Positions 1 through 9,423 of a stretch of 64,000 nucleotides of DNA are shown piece by piece (the first letter of the stretch is position 1; every line of letters begins with the position of its first letter). The translations under genes were made by a program, and so were the position numbers. The stretch is from JANNSO01 sp964485395. Lineage in GTDB: Bacteria; Spirochaetota; Spirochaetia; Treponematales; UBA12059. Under the pieces are notes generated by a model, which saw only the letters and a program-made list of their open reading frames with translations, had not been told where the DNA came from and did not search any database. The stretch covers positions 46,834 to 110,833 of the forward strand of contig CAZAJF010000009.1 in assembly GCA_964485395.1 (NCBI GenBank), read 5' to 3'.

Positions 1-241
1 TGTCGTAACCCATGGGGTGCAGCACGTTGAAGCCCTGAAGCCGTTTGTAGCGGCTGAAAATATCGCTGCCGATGTAACCGAGCGGATGGCCCACGTGGAG
101 CCCCGCGCCCGAAGGGTAGGGGAACATGTCCAGCACGAAAAACTTGGGTTTGTTCGCGTCGATATCAACCTTGTAAATCCCCGACTTGCGCCAGGAATCC
201 TGCCATTTATGCTCGATCTCTGTCCAGTTGTACGTTTCCAT
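1..241 (-). CDS. leuS: Leucyl-tRNA synthetase, N-terminal fragment
   Basis: Reading the minus strand from the ATG at 241 gives an open frame that runs off the left edge (80 codons visible). It begins METYNWTEIEHKWQDSW and carries the class I synthetase signature DMFPYPSGAGLHVGHPLGY, including the HIGH-type motif as HVGH, followed by the LeuRS-typical RYKRLQGFNVLHPMGYD. The enzyme charges tRNA-Leu in the cytoplasm. Only the first part of the catalytic Rossmann fold is in the window, so nothing can be said about the editing domain. It is transcribed away from the diguanylate cyclase gene, with about 390 bp between the two starts. Confidence 0.95.
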   Translation of the reverse strand, partial: METYNWTEIEHKWQDSWRKSGIYKVDIDANKPKFFVLDMFPYPSGAGLHVGHPLGYIGSDIFSRYKRLQGFNVLHPMGYD

Positions 242-635
242 GGGCCAGAGTATAGCTAAAAACCCCTCGGTAGCTCAAGACCACGGATTTTGCGTCCCCT
301 CGCGACCGTCGGACTGCCGCGTCATTTACGGCAAGTCCGCCACCGCCGCTTGGGGTCGTCCGTTCCGGAGCCTTGTCGGGGACAGGAAGTTAATATTTTT
401 TACTTATTTGAGTTTTTAGCCGCCGCCCGCAGCCTCGCAAATTATGCCCGCACCGAAATCCACGGGCTTATCTTGACAATTCACTCCGATTTAATAAACT
501 TATCCTAATGGGCTGCTCCGGTTTTTTCGAGGAGACAGTAAGTACATTTTTGTTAACTATCTTTGGGGTCACGGGTTTCGTTCGGCGTACGTGCGCCTAA
601 TGCGCTCTTTTTGGCCGCAAGGTCAGGGAAACAAC
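242..635. other. Divergent intergenic region between leuS and the diguanylate cyclase
   Basis: About 390 bp without a supported gene. It holds the presumed leuS leader on the minus strand and one good forward promoter candidate (473-500). Short overlapping open frames here show no recognisable protein. I see no tRNA or clear riboswitch fold. Confidence 0.5.
473..500 (+). promoter_or_regulatory. Candidate sigma70 promoter for the diguanylate cyclase gene
   Basis: TTGACA at 473-478 and TAAACT at 495-500 are separated by 16 bp. The -35 is perfect and the -10 matches at 4 of 6. Transcription would begin near 507, leaving a leader of about 130 nt before the preferred ATG at 636. Confidence 0.5.
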
Positions 636-2324
636 ATGATGGAAACGGCAGGCAATGGTTGGCCCAAGGATATTCTTTCCGAAGAAGCCTGGTTTTTTTG
701 CTGTTCCGAGCCGAGGACCGTCCCCGATTACATTTTTTCGGTTCTCAAGAATGCGGTTCGGTCCGGGGATGCCTTGCGGGAAGCGGCGGCGAGGCTTTTC
801 CTCGCGTACCACGATGATCTCTACGGAGACCCGGACATGTCGTTGGCTCGCGCGGAGCGTGCCCAGGAGCTTGCCAAAGCGCACGGCAGCCTGATCATCG
901 AAGCCCGGGCTTCCATAGTGGCAGCTTGCTCGCGCTCTTTGTTCCATGACGCGGAAGAGAACCAGTTGACTTCTTTCATAGCCATCCTTACGGAATTTCG
1001 CGATGTCCTGGCCGACCTTGATCTCGCGATCATCTATAATGTCATGGCGGTGAGCGCCAGCTATCTTTCCGGCCGAAAGCAAGATTCGATGATCTGGGCT
1101 TACGAGGCTTTTGGGCATGCGGTATCATCGGGGTGCCTGCGACTTCAAGCCATGGTTCTTGCCAATCTTGGTTCCATACTGTTGGCGATGGGAAGTTATG
1201 TCGAGGCGGAGCGCGTTCTTTTACACGCAGTCAAGCTATCCTCGGAGGCTGCCGCGCCTGATATCGGCGTGTTGGCCGCTGGAACATTAACTTTCGTTTT
1301 GGAGGCTCTGGGAGAGCACGAGCGAGCTTGCGGCGTAACGGAACGATGGTTGGACCTGCATGATGAAATGCCTCCCAAATCCGATGCCGTACTGCCAGCG
1401 GGCTTGGCTTTTTCGCTGGCTCCTTTGGGAGATGTCGAGCGCGCGTCCAATCTGGTCGATCAGGCTACGAACGGAAACGCGAAGAACGCTCGCGAAGATG
1501 TTTACAGCCAGGCGTTGGGCGCGGCGCAAATAGCCCATTTTCGCGGATTTATGGCAGAAAAGGATAATAATCCCGAAAAAGGTCTTGTTTTCGCCGATGC
1601 CGGGCTTGCGATTATCCGGGAATGGCCGGAACCGGAACTTGAAACAAAGCTTCGGGAGCTGGCGGCGATGTGCGCAGCCCAGATCGGCGATAAGACACGG
1701 GCTTACATAGAGACCAGCAGGCTGCTTCAAAATTGCAGGGACAGGCGGGCGTCGCAGCTTCGATCCCTAAACTTCACGGTTCCTTCGCGCTATGAGCTTG
1801 AGATAGCCCGAAAAGAATGCGACATCGCGCAGGATTTGGCCGTTCACGACCAGCTTACAGGATTGAAAAACAGACGCTATTTCGAGGAAGCCACGCCGCT
1901 GCTCGTCAATCTTACGGAACGGCATCGACAGAATATCTCTCTCTCCATAATAGACCTTGATAATTTCAAGTCGATCAACGACAGTAAAGGTCACCCTTTT
2001 GGAGATTCCATCTTGCGGGCGCTCGCGGACGTCATGCTCGGCACGTTCAGGGACAGCGATATCGTCGCGCGCTACGGCGGCGAGGAATTCTGCATCGTCA
2101 TGCCGGATGCGGATCCCGAGGAAGCCGGTGCCCGCATCAAGTTGGCCTTGGAAAAATTCCGGGGCGCAACGGGATACTCGTTCTCGGCGGGTGTTTCTGG
2201 CGGCAAAGCCGGAACTTGCGATTTGCCCGACCTGATTACACTGGCCGATGAAGCGCTTTATAAGGCCAAAAGAACAGGCCGATCCCGCGTAGAGATTGTC
2301 GAATATCCGTTCGGGGAAAGCTAG
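636..2324 (+). CDS. Cytoplasmic helical-repeat protein with C-terminal GGDEF domain (diguanylate cyclase)
   Basis: The C-terminal ~170 residues form a GGDEF domain: DQLTGLKNRRYFEEA at its entry and the active-site loop YGGEEF. An intact RxxD inhibitory site lies five residues upstream (RDSD then IVARY), so this should be an active, product-inhibited synthase of cyclic di-GMP. The first ~390 residues are alpha-helical and TPR-like, with no membrane segment or signal peptide. They probably form a ligand- or protein-binding sensor. The frame is open from a GTG at 591 and an ATG at 600. I prefer ATG 636 because AGGGA lies just upstream at good spacing and the earlier residues look unstructured. 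The lipoprotein phosphatase gene follows 20 bp downstream and is probably co-transcribed. Confidence 0.85.
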   Translation: MMETAGNGWPKDILSEEAWFFCCSEPRTVPDYIFSVLKNAVRSGDALREAAARLFLAYHDDLYGDPDMSLARAERAQELAKAHGSLIIEARASIVAACSRSLFHDAEENQLTSFIAILTEFRDVLADLDLAIIYNVMAVSASYLSGRKQDSMIWAYEAFGHAVSSGCLRLQAMVLANLGSILLAMGSYVEAERVLLHAVKLSSEAAAPDIGVLAAGTLTFVLEALGEHERACGVTERWLDLHDEMPPKSDAVLPAGLAFSLAPLGDVERASNLVDQATNGNAKNAREDVYSQALGAAQIAHFRGFMAEKDNNPEKGLVFADAGLAIIREWPEPELETKLRELAAMCAAQIGDKTRAYIETSRLLQNCRDRRASQLRSLNFTVPSRYELEIARKECDIAQDLAVHDQLTGLKNRRYFEEATPLLVNLTERHRQNISLSIIDLDNFKSINDSKGHPFGDSILRALADVMLGTFRDSDIVARYGGEEFCIVMPDADPEEAGARIKLALEKFRGATGYSFSAGVSGGKAGTCDLPDLITLADEALYKAKRTGRSRVEIVEYPFGES

Positions 2325-2344
2325 GAACCGAAAGCAGGGGAGCA

Positions 2345-3454
2345 ATGCGCACGAGAAACACTGTCTCTATTTTTCTCCTCGCGGTTTTTTTTGCTCTATG
2401 TTCATGCCCGGTGTCGAATAATGGTATTCTTGAAGCCGATCCCGGTGCCACGAAAGAAAATTCCCCCCGAAACGCCATTATCGTAGTAGTCGATGGAGCG
2501 CGCTTTTCCGAGGCTTTCGGCAGCATGCTTGATGCGGATGCCGCGAACGATACGTTTCCAAAACTGTGGTCCTTAAGGGACCAGGGAACCCTGATCGATA
2601 CTTTTTTCGTGGGAAATCCCAGTAAGCGAACCGAGACAAACGCCGGTCATGCGACTATCGCTACGGGAACGTATCAGGATATCCTAAATGACGGCTCGCA
2701 ATTTCCGACACAGCCAACCTTGTTCGAGTATTTCAGGAAACAGACGGGTGCCACAGCCTCAAGCTGTTTCGTCATCATGGGCAAACCTAAATTAAAAGTC
2801 ATTCGGGGTAGTACGGATCCCGAATACGGCGAGTCGTATTATGCGAGCGCAAGCGTCTGGGATACCTATGTCGATAACCCGACGGTATGGAATCGCGCCA
2901 AGGAAATCCTGACTCAGGAGCATCCGAATCTGGCGATCATCAACTTTCCCCAGACGGACGTAATCGGGCATGGATATTTTCTTGGAGACGGCAATCCTCA
3001 GGATGATGTCAGTTCCGATCCTCTGATTCTCGGCGCTAAAAATCCGGCGGGCTTGGTTTATCTTGCCTACCAAGACGAGCTGCGGGCTGCCGATGGCATA
3101 ATCTACGAGCTATGGGGTTTTATTCAAAGCGATGCGGTATATAAAGACACTACGGTTTTGATCGTAACCGCGGATCATGGGCGCCATTCTGATTATTGCA
3201 GGGATGGACTGGGCGCTTGGTCCATGAAGCATCATAACGGAATGAGTTGCCTGCAGAGCGATGATTCCGCCGGTGTGGGTACGTGCGAAGGCGTTCAGCA
3301 TCTGATTTTTTTCGCGATCGGCGCGGGGATCAAGGAGAACGCGGTCTCGATCACTCCTCGTTCACTGCAGGATATTGCCCCCACGATTGGCCGTTTACTG
3401 GGATTTTCAGTCCCAAAAGCGACCGGTGTCGTCATGACCGAGATTTTAAAGTAA
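2345..3454 (+). CDS. Lipoprotein of the alkaline phosphatase / type I phosphodiesterase superfamily
   Basis: The 369-residue protein starts with a lipoprotein signal peptide (hydrophobic stretch then FALCSC), so it is probably anchored at the cell envelope. Metal-binding motifs typical of the alkaline-phosphatase fold follow in order: VVVDGARFSEAF near residue 50, the NAGHATIATGTY nucleophile region near 85, FPQTDVIGHGYF near 200, and TADHGRHSD near 275 with a late His in KHHNG. The family hydrolyses phosphate mono- or diesters, or sulfates. The substrate cannot be read from sequence. AGGGGAG precedes the ATG. Its position 20 bp after a diguanylate cyclase suggests a shared transcript. A phosphonoacetate-hydrolase-like or nucleotide-pyrophosphatase-like activity are both possible. 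Confidence 0.7.
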   Translation: MRTRNTVSIFLLAVFFALCSCPVSNNGILEADPGATKENSPRNAIIVVVDGARFSEAFGSMLDADAANDTFPKLWSLRDQGTLIDTFFVGNPSKRTETNAGHATIATGTYQDILNDGSQFPTQPTLFEYFRKQTGATASSCFVIMGKPKLKVIRGSTDPEYGESYYASASVWDTYVDNPTVWNRAKEILTQEHPNLAIINFPQTDVIGHGYFLGDGNPQDDVSSDPLILGAKNPAGLVYLAYQDELRAADGIIYELWGFIQSDAVYKDTTVLIVTADHGRHSDYCRDGLGAWSMKHHNGMSCLQSDDSAGVGTCEGVQHLIFFAIGAGIKENAVSITPRSLQDIAPTIGRLLGFSVPKATGVVMTEILK

Positions 3455-3480
3455 ACACGGCGCATGGGGTGTTTTTGGGT

Positions 3481-3527
3481 AAAAAAAAGCCGCACGCGCC
3501 AAGACTGAATCTTGTTACGTGCGGCTT
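3481..3527 (-). terminator. Rho-independent terminator of the opp operon
   Basis: A perfect 10-bp inverted repeat (AAGCCGCACG at 3487-3496, CGTGCGGCTT at 3518-3527) is followed, on the minus strand, by eight T residues (3488-3481). It lies 38 nt past the oppF stop, so it ends the minus-strand opp transcript. Confidence 0.9.
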
Positions 3528-3564
3528 GGTCGGCATCAAGAATTGTTCTTGGTGGCCGGCGGCG

Positions 3565-4524
3565 TTATTTACTCGAGTACAGGTGGCAGGCGCACGCGTG
3601 TCCTGGCCTTAGGTCAACCAGCGGAGGCATTTCTTTTTTGCAGATGTCCATGACTTTCGGGCAACGCTTGGCGAACTTGCATCCGGGAGGCGTATTGATG
3701 GGGCTTGGAATCTCGCCCTCCAACTTTACTCGCTGGCGATTTTGCTCCGCTTCCGGATCCGGGATCGGAATCGCCGAAAGCAGAGCCTGGGTATACGGAT
3801 GCATGGGCTCCGCATAGATTCGGTCCGAGGTGGACACTTCTACGAGCGAGCCCAGGTACATGACGCCTACGCGGTCGGAGATGTACTTGACCATGGACAG
3901 GTCGTGTGCGATGAACAGCAGCGTAAGCTTGAGTTCGCGCTGCAGCCTCATGAGCAGGTTGACGATCTGAGCCTGGATGGACACGTCCAGGGCGGAGATC
4001 GGCTCGTCGCAGATGAGGAACTTGGGCTTGCTGGCCAAAGCCCGTGCAATGCCGATGCGCTGGCGTTGCCCACCCGAGAATTCGTGGGGGAAACGGCCCG
4101 CGTGTTCCTTGCTCAAGCCTACGAGCTCAAGAAGTTCGTGTACCGCTTTTTGGCGGGCTTCTTTCGGAAGCTTCATGTGTACGTCGAGTCCTTCGGCCAC
4201 GATATCCGTTACGGACATGCGCGGGTTCAAGGACGCGTAGGGATCCTGGAAGATCATCTGTACGTCGCGACAAAACTCACGGGCTTCTTTTTTGTTCAGG
4301 TGCGCTGTGTCTTTGCCTTTGAACAGGATTTTTCCGCCGGAAGCCTGGTATAAACGCACGAGGACTCGCCCCGTGGTGGTTTTACCGCAGCCCGATTCTC
4401 CGACAAGGCCGAATGTCTCGCCTTCATGGATGGAGAAGGTAACGCCATCGATAGCCTTGAGGACACGACCAGCGCCGACGTGGAAATTCTTTTTAAGGTC
4501 AGTGACCTGGATTATTTCAGACAT
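3565..4524 (-). CDS. oppF: Oligopeptide ABC importer ATPase OppF
   Basis: A 319-residue ABC ATPase with Walker A GESGCGKTT near residue 42, signature FSGGQRQR, Walker B LICDEPISALD and the H-loop region FIAHDLSMV. The C-terminal Opp/Dpp extension carries the cysteine cluster (CKFAKRCPKVMDIC) typical of OppF/DppF, linked in related proteins to metal or Fe-S binding. With OppD it forms the ATP-hydrolysing pair that drives peptide uptake. Its start overlaps the oppD stop by 8 nt, implying translational coupling. It is the last gene of the operon. Confidence 0.93.
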   Translation of the reverse strand: MSEIIQVTDLKKNFHVGAGRVLKAIDGVTFSIHEGETFGLVGESGCGKTTTGRVLVRLYQASGGKILFKGKDTAHLNKKEAREFCRDVQMIFQDPYASLNPRMSVTDIVAEGLDVHMKLPKEARQKAVHELLELVGLSKEHAGRFPHEFSGGQRQRIGIARALASKPKFLICDEPISALDVSIQAQIVNLLMRLQRELKLTLLFIAHDLSMVKYISDRVGVMYLGSLVEVSTSDRIYAEPMHPYTQALLSAIPIPDPEAEQNRQRVKLEGEIPSPINTPPGCKFAKRCPKVMDICKKEMPPLVDLRPGHACACHLYSSK

Positions 4525-5560
4525 CGGTAGCTCCTTTTCCCGCAGTTTTTTTGGAAGCGCCGTGTCGTACCATCGGAGACTCTACCTTAGGCGCGCCTGC
4601 ATGGAGCAGCCAGCAGCTGCAGGCGTGCGTGTCGCTTATGGATTCTTTCAGCGGCATGGTGGTCTTGCAGACTTTCATGCACCACGCGCAACGATCCGCG
4701 AACGGGCAGCCGGCAGGCGGTGCGAGAAGGTCCGGCGGTGTTCCTTCGATCGGCGTCAGAAGCTCGTCCTTGTTGCTGTCGATGCGCGGAATGGACTTCA
4801 TGAGCCCCCATGTGTAGGGGTGCCTGGCGTTATGGTAGATGTCGGTAAGGTTGCCCGACTCTACGATGATGCCGCCGTACATTACCAGCACTTTCTGGGC
4901 GATGTTCGCGACGACGCCGAGGTCGTGCGTAATGATGATAACCGCAGTATTGAGCTTCTGCTGCAAATGCTTCAAAAGGTCGAGAACCTGAGCCTGAATG
5001 GTTACGTCCAGAGCTGTCGTAGGTTCGTCGGCGATGATGAGCGCCGGATTGCAGGCCAAGGCGATGGCTATCATCGCGCGCTGGCGCATGCCGCCCGAGA
5101 ACTCATGCGGGTATTGATGCAGACGTTCGTGCACATTGGGAATCTCTACGAGCTTGAGCATTTCCTCCGCGCGTTTCATCGCGTCTTTCTTGGACAAACC
5201 TTGGTGGCGAATGAGGCCTTCGCAAATCTGGTCGCCGATTTTCATCGTGGGGTTGAGCGAGGTCATCGGATCCTGGAAAATCATGCCGATTTTCTTGCCC
5301 CGAATGGTTTCCCACTGCTTTTCGTTGTAACGGGAGGCTTCCTCACCATCGATTTTGATGGAGCCGGACTTGATTCTTCCCGCCGGTTTGGCCAAGAGCC
5401 CCATGGTGGACTGGGCGGTGACCGATTTACCGCAGCCTGATTCGCCGACGATGGCGATTACTTCGCCTTTGTCCAGCGTAAACGTAACGCCTCGTACGGC
5501 CTGTACTTCCCCTGCATAGGTATCGAAGGAGACCTTGAGGTCTGTGAGTTCCAATAACAT
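4517..5560 (-). CDS. oppD: Oligopeptide ABC importer ATPase OppD
   Basis: 347 residues with Walker A GESGCGKS, signature FSGGMRQR, Walker B LIIADEPTTALD and the C-terminal Opp extension with cysteines (CPFADRCAWCMKVC). It is the partner of OppF in a heterodimeric ATPase. The gene sits 7 nt after oppC and overlaps oppF by 8 nt. A long frame on the opposite strand (4292-5440) is a shadow of this gene. Confidence 0.93.
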   Translation of the reverse strand: MLLELTDLKVSFDTYAGEVQAVRGVTFTLDKGEVIAIVGESGCGKSVTAQSTMGLLAKPAGRIKSGSIKIDGEEASRYNEKQWETIRGKKIGMIFQDPMTSLNPTMKIGDQICEGLIRHQGLSKKDAMKRAEEMLKLVEIPNVHERLHQYPHEFSGGMRQRAMIAIALACNPALIIADEPTTALDVTIQAQVLDLLKHLQQKLNTAVIIITHDLGVVANIAQKVLVMYGGIIVESGNLTDIYHNARHPYTWGLMKSIPRIDSNKDELLTPIEGTPPDLLAPPAGCPFADRCAWCMKVCKTTMPLKESISDTHACSCWLLHAGAPKVESPMVRHGASKKTAGKGATDV

Positions 5561-5567
5561 GGTAGAC

Positions 5568-6497
5568 CTACTTTCTCATCTTCGGGTCGAGGGCATCGCG
5601 GAGGCCGTCGCCGAAAAGATTTAATGCGAGCATCGTGAGCATCATAAAAGCTGCCGGGATGAAGAACATGTACAGGTTATTCGGGAATTGCAGCGCACCG
5701 CTTTCTGCAAGGTTTCCCCAGCTGGCTTCCGGGAGCCGCACGCCCAAACCGATAAAGCTCAAGAATGCTTCTTCGAAAATGAACATCGGGATGAACATCA
5801 TGATGCGCACAATTATGATACCGATGGTGTTAGGTACCAAATGCTTGGTGATTATCTTGAATGTTCCCGAACCGATAATCTTGGAAACCAAGACGAAATC
5901 CGATTCCTTGATTTGGAGAACCTGACCGCGCATCATACGAGCCATACCCGTCCAACCGGTCAGGCACATCGCTAGTATCAGGGTTCCTATGCTTGGCTTG
6001 AGTATTACCAACAGCAAGATAAGGATGATCATGTCGGGAATGGTAATGAGAATGTCCACGATTCTCATCATGATATCGTCCACCCACCCGCCGATATAAC
6101 CTGCTAAACTGCCATAAAGTACGCCTATCGTTACGCAAATAAGAGCGCACGTAAACCCGATGAAAAGTGAGACTCGGGCTCCGCGGAGAACTCGGGCGAA
6201 TTGATCTCGTCCCAGGTCGTCGGTACCGAACCAGCTCACCGAATCAGGCTTCGCATAGGTTTTTTCCAAATTGTTGGATTTAAAATTCGGATAGAGCATG
6301 GGGCCGACGACGGCCAGAATTACCATAAAAATCAGAAAGCCCATGCAAACGAGCGCGACCTTGTTTTTCTTGAGCCTGCGCCAAGCATCCTGCCAATAGT
6401 TGAGACTTGGCCGAACGATTGCCTGGCTTTGCGCAATATCTTTGGGGACGCTTTCAAAAGCGTCCGCCTGTAGTTTGATTTGAGTGTTCATCATCAT
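5568..6497 (-). CDS. oppC: Oligopeptide ABC importer permease OppC
   Basis: 309-residue inner-membrane permease: one N-terminal membrane segment (VALVCMGFLIFMVILAVVGP), then a periplasmic loop with YAKPDSVSWFGTDDLGRDQFARVLRGAR (the DDLGRD motif is typical of OppC/DppC) and five further membrane segments. The EAA loop is EAFLSFIGLGVRLPEASWGNL. It forms the translocation pore with OppB. ATG 6497 overlaps the oppB stop as ATGA. Two further in-frame ATGs follow immediately, so the exact start is uncertain by one or two codons. Confidence 0.93.
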   Translation of the reverse strand: MMMNTQIKLQADAFESVPKDIAQSQAIVRPSLNYWQDAWRRLKKNKVALVCMGFLIFMVILAVVGPMLYPNFKSNNLEKTYAKPDSVSWFGTDDLGRDQFARVLRGARVSLFIGFTCALICVTIGVLYGSLAGYIGGWVDDIMMRIVDILITIPDMIILILLLVILKPSIGTLILAMCLTGWTGMARMMRGQVLQIKESDFVLVSKIIGSGTFKIITKHLVPNTIGIIIVRIMMFIPMFIFEEAFLSFIGLGVRLPEASWGNLAESGALQFPNNLYMFFIPAAFMMLTMLALNLFGDGLRDALDPKMRK

Positions 6498-7465
6498 GCC
6501 TTACCTTTTCCCAGGCGAATGCGCGGGTCAATGAACCCATAGGCAATATCCACCAATAGATTCATGAAAATCAGAATAGTAGCGAAGAACAGTGTGAGAC
6601 CCATGATCATGGTGTAGTCGGAGGTCTGAACACTTATCACGAAGAACTTGCCGAGGCCGGGAATCGCGAAAATCCGCTCTATTACAAAGCTTCCCATCAT
6701 GATTCCGGCCATCATGGGACCAAGAATGGTAATAACGGGAAGTATGGCATTTCTTATTGTATGACTTAAGGTTACTTGGAACGGCTTAAGACCTTTGGAC
6801 TTGGCTGTCCTGATATAGTCTTGATTCAGAACATCCAGCATGGAAGCCCTCATAAGGCGAGACGTTCCGGCTACTGAACCAAAACCTAAAGCGAAAGCAG
6901 GTAGTATGGTGTACTTAAATCCTTCCCACCGGGCAATGGGTAAAAACTGGTAGGTAGTGTGAAAAACGTCTTTTATAAGATTTGAGAGCAGGTATCCCAA
7001 GGTATATTGCAGCAAAACGGCTATTAAAAACCCCGGGATGGACACCCCGATTATCGCCACTATCGTGGCTACGGTATCGAGAGGGCCGTTGTGTTTCAAA
7101 GCCGCGATGATACCAAGCAGCAAACCTCCAAAAACCCCGAAGATCAAGGCGCGAAGCCCGAGTTCGGCGGATACCGGGAAAGATTGTTTGATTACTTTAA
7201 TTACGGTCTGGTTTTTATAGGTCATGGACATGCCAAGGTCACCCTTGACGACATTTCCCAGATATTTCAGGTAGCGTACCATGATGGGTTTGTCCAGCCC
7301 GTATTTAGCATACAGGTTGGCCTTGATAGCCTTGGGAACTGCCTTGTTGCCGATGAATGGATCGCCGGGCATCAAGTTCATAAGAAAGAAGGTAAGCGTG
7401 ATGACGACAAATATTGTCACCAACGACATGAGCACCCTTCTAAAAATATAGCGAAATAGTGACAT
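6494..7465 (-). CDS. oppB: Oligopeptide ABC importer permease OppB
   Basis: About 323 residues, six membrane segments, N-terminal FRYIFRRVLMSLVTIFVVI typical of OppB/DppB, and the signature LMNLMPGDPF. The EAA region appears as RASMLDVLNQDYIRTAKSKGL. The open frame extends to 7489, but the ATG at 7465 is preceded by CAGGAG at 6-nt spacing and begins exactly at the conserved family N-terminus, so that start is preferred. It is separated from oppA by a GC-rich hairpin that probably lowers its expression relative to oppA. Confidence 0.92.
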   Translation of the reverse strand: MSLFRYIFRRVLMSLVTIFVVITLTFFLMNLMPGDPFIGNKAVPKAIKANLYAKYGLDKPIMVRYLKYLGNVVKGDLGMSMTYKNQTVIKVIKQSFPVSAELGLRALIFGVFGGLLLGIIAALKHNGPLDTVATIVAIIGVSIPGFLIAVLLQYTLGYLLSNLIKDVFHTTYQFLPIARWEGFKYTILPAFALGFGSVAGTSRLMRASMLDVLNQDYIRTAKSKGLKPFQVTLSHTIRNAILPVITILGPMMAGIMMGSFVIERIFAIPGLGKFFVISVQTSDYTMIMGLTLFFATILIFMNLLVDIAYGFIDPRIRLGKGKA

Positions 7466-7531
7466 TACAGGCTCCTGATGACATGCCAAGCCTCCCTAGG
7501 AGCGAGACTTGGCCGTATCCAAGGGGGATTT

Positions 7532-7557
7532 AAAAAACGGCGGCCGTTAAGCCGCCG
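7532..7557 (-). terminator. Attenuating hairpin between oppA and oppB
   Basis: CGGCGGC (7538-7544) pairs with GCCGCCG (7551-7557) and is followed, in minus-strand sense, by a T run (7537-7532). It lies 12 nt past the oppA stop. A partial terminator here would give excess binding protein over permease, as is common in binding-protein-dependent importers. Confidence 0.8.
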
Positions 7558-7569
7558 TAGGTGGTGGAA

Positions 7570-9153
7570 TTACTTCTTTACAGCCCAGTACAGATCCGGA
7601 TCAGGACCAACGCCGCGGCGGATAACGCCGCTGATATTCGGGTGGTGTGTCCATGAAAGCATGCGGAAATAGATAGGTACCATCGGGAAATCAGCCATGA
7701 GGAGTTTCTCTGCGTCTACGAGCATTTGCATGCGCTTGGCAGGATTCGGCTCGGCTTTGGCTTTGGCGATGAGGGAATCGTAGGCTGCGCTGGAATAGCC
7801 GCCTTTGTTGTTGCCGCTGTCGGTGGTCCAGAGGTCTAAATAGGTCATCGGGTCGTTGTAGTCAGCGCCCCAACCATAGAATACGATCTGGAAATCTTTG
7901 TCGGTTACTTTCTGGAGGCGGGCCTTGAACGGCATGGGGTCGACAAGGAACTCGACGCCGAGGTTTTTGCTTACCATATCCTGGATGGATGCGGCAAAGA
8001 GTTTTGCGCGGTCGGTGTCGTCGCAAATCATGGAGAAGGAGGGAAGCTTGGTAAGCCCGAGTTCCTTCATGCCTTCTGCGAGAAGTACTTTTGCGCCGGC
8101 TGGGTCATTGTCCTTGAAATAGGTGTTGGGAACTTCGTCGCGGAAGTTCTTCTTGGCACCGAGGATAAGGGGAGCGACGAAAGACATAGCAGGTGTAGAG
8201 TTGTTCTTGATTACGTTCTTTACGAAAGAAGCGCGATCGATGGCCAAACCTAAAGCCTTGCGGATCTTGGCGTTTTTGAGAACTGGATTCGTATTGTTGA
8301 TCTGGAGGTACCAAACCGAGGTGTCGCCGAAGTCCATGACCGGGAAGCCTTTGTCCTTGAGTTCCTGGATGCGCGGTCCGGGTACGCCGACCTGATCCAG
8401 TTCTTTATTGAGGAACATGGTGATACCAGTGCCGGAATCGGTGATCATGTAGCCGGTGATGGTGTCGAGCATGCGGTTCTTGGCATCCCAGTATTTGGGG
8501 TTTTTGGCTAGAACCAGCTTGTCGTTGTGTTTCCACTCGGAAATGGTGTAAGGACCGTTGTAAACGAGATTTTCTGCGTCGGAGGCATAGTCTGCGCCTT
8601 TAGCGGTGATGAATTTCTCGTTGCCCGGAAGGGCGGTGGGGAAGCAGAGGATGGACAGGAAGTAAGGAACCGGTCCCTTAAGGGTGATTACGAACTTGTT
8701 TCCATCGGCTTTTACGCCAACCTGATCAAGACCTACTTTGCCTTCGTTGGCTTCCTGGGCGTTCTTGATGTCGTAAAGTATATACGCATACTCAGAAGCA
8801 TTGACAGGATCGAGGGCTCGCTTGATTCCATATTCGAAATCCTTGGCGGTTACGGGGTCGCCGTTGGACCAGGTTACGTTTTTCTTCATTGTGAAGGTGT
8901 AAACGAGACCGTCTTTGGAGACGTCATATTTCTCTGCCATACCCATGATGAATCCGCCGTCTTTGCCGTAGCGGACGAGGCCTTCCATGACGAGGCTGAG
9001 AAGCTGGCCCGAAAGGGTATCAGTAGTAAGGTGCTGATCCATGTTCGGCGGTTCGTTACCCCAATTGATGTTGTAGTTGACCGGAGCGGCGAAGGCCGAA
9101 ACGGCCAATACTGCCATTAAAACAGCAGCGATGAGTGACATTTTCCTGAACAT
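7570..9153 (-). CDS. oppA: Oligopeptide-binding protein OppA
   Basis: 527 residues, extracytoplasmic solute-binding protein family 5. A cleavable Sec signal peptide (MFRKMSLIAAVLMAVLAVSAFA) precedes mature APVNYNINWGNEPPNMDQ. The family region VTWSNGDPVTAKDFEYGIKRALDP is clear near residue 95. There is no lipobox cysteine, so the protein is predicted to be free in the periplasm rather than lipid-anchored. It captures peptides for OppBCDF. AGGAGG lies 8 nt before the ATG. Confidence 0.93.
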   Translation of the reverse strand: MFRKMSLIAAVLMAVLAVSAFAAPVNYNINWGNEPPNMDQHLTTDTLSGQLLSLVMEGLVRYGKDGGFIMGMAEKYDVSKDGLVYTFTMKKNVTWSNGDPVTAKDFEYGIKRALDPVNASEYAYILYDIKNAQEANEGKVGLDQVGVKADGNKFVITLKGPVPYFLSILCFPTALPGNEKFITAKGADYASDAENLVYNGPYTISEWKHNDKLVLAKNPKYWDAKNRMLDTITGYMITDSGTGITMFLNKELDQVGVPGPRIQELKDKGFPVMDFGDTSVWYLQINNTNPVLKNAKIRKALGLAIDRASFVKNVIKNNSTPAMSFVAPLILGAKKNFRDEVPNTYFKDNDPAGAKVLLAEGMKELGLTKLPSFSMICDDTDRAKLFAASIQDMVSKNLGVEFLVDPMPFKARLQKVTDKDFQIVFYGWGADYNDPMTYLDLWTTDSGNNKGGYSSAAYDSLIAKAKAEPNPAKRMQMLVDAEKLLMADFPMVPIYFRMLSWTHHPNISGVIRRGVGPDPDLYWAVKK

Positions 9154-9423
9154 CTTGTAAACCTCCTGAAAAATCTTGAAAACTGCCGGTACAGGATTCG
9201 CACGAATGCGACTGTCCGGTTTGGACGCTTGAGTCTAGCACGCTTAATTCCAGACTGCAAGTTTTTTTTTATTCCAAATTCATCATTTTCGTTTCTTTTG
9301 GCAGGTACGAGAAAGTGTCATTGATACTCTGTAGGAATTAACGATTGATTGTTTTCAATTAATAAAAACAATGAGTAAATTGTCAGGCTTGATTTTTCGA
9401 CGATCATCAGATATTACTGACGC
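9154..9423. other. Divergent regulatory region between oppA and the MFS gene
   Basis: 270 bp, AT-rich, with no gene. It must carry the opp promoter (minus) and probably the MFS promoter (plus), but I could not fix either with confidence. It contains the inverted repeat listed at 9348-9372. Confidence 0.6.
9348..9372. promoter_or_regulatory. Inverted repeat, possible operator
   Basis: ATTGTTTT (9348-9355) and AAAACAAT (9365-9372) form a perfect 8-bp inverted repeat with a 9-bp AT-rich spacer, about 50 bp before the MFS start. It could be a repressor site or simply AT-rich dyad symmetry. Confidence 0.3.

Noticed and set aside
4292..5440. 382-residue plus-strand open frame opposite oppD/oppF
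   Set aside because: It lies fully antisense to the clear oppD and oppF genes, has no recognisable domain or ribosome site, and is explained by the codon bias of the real genes.
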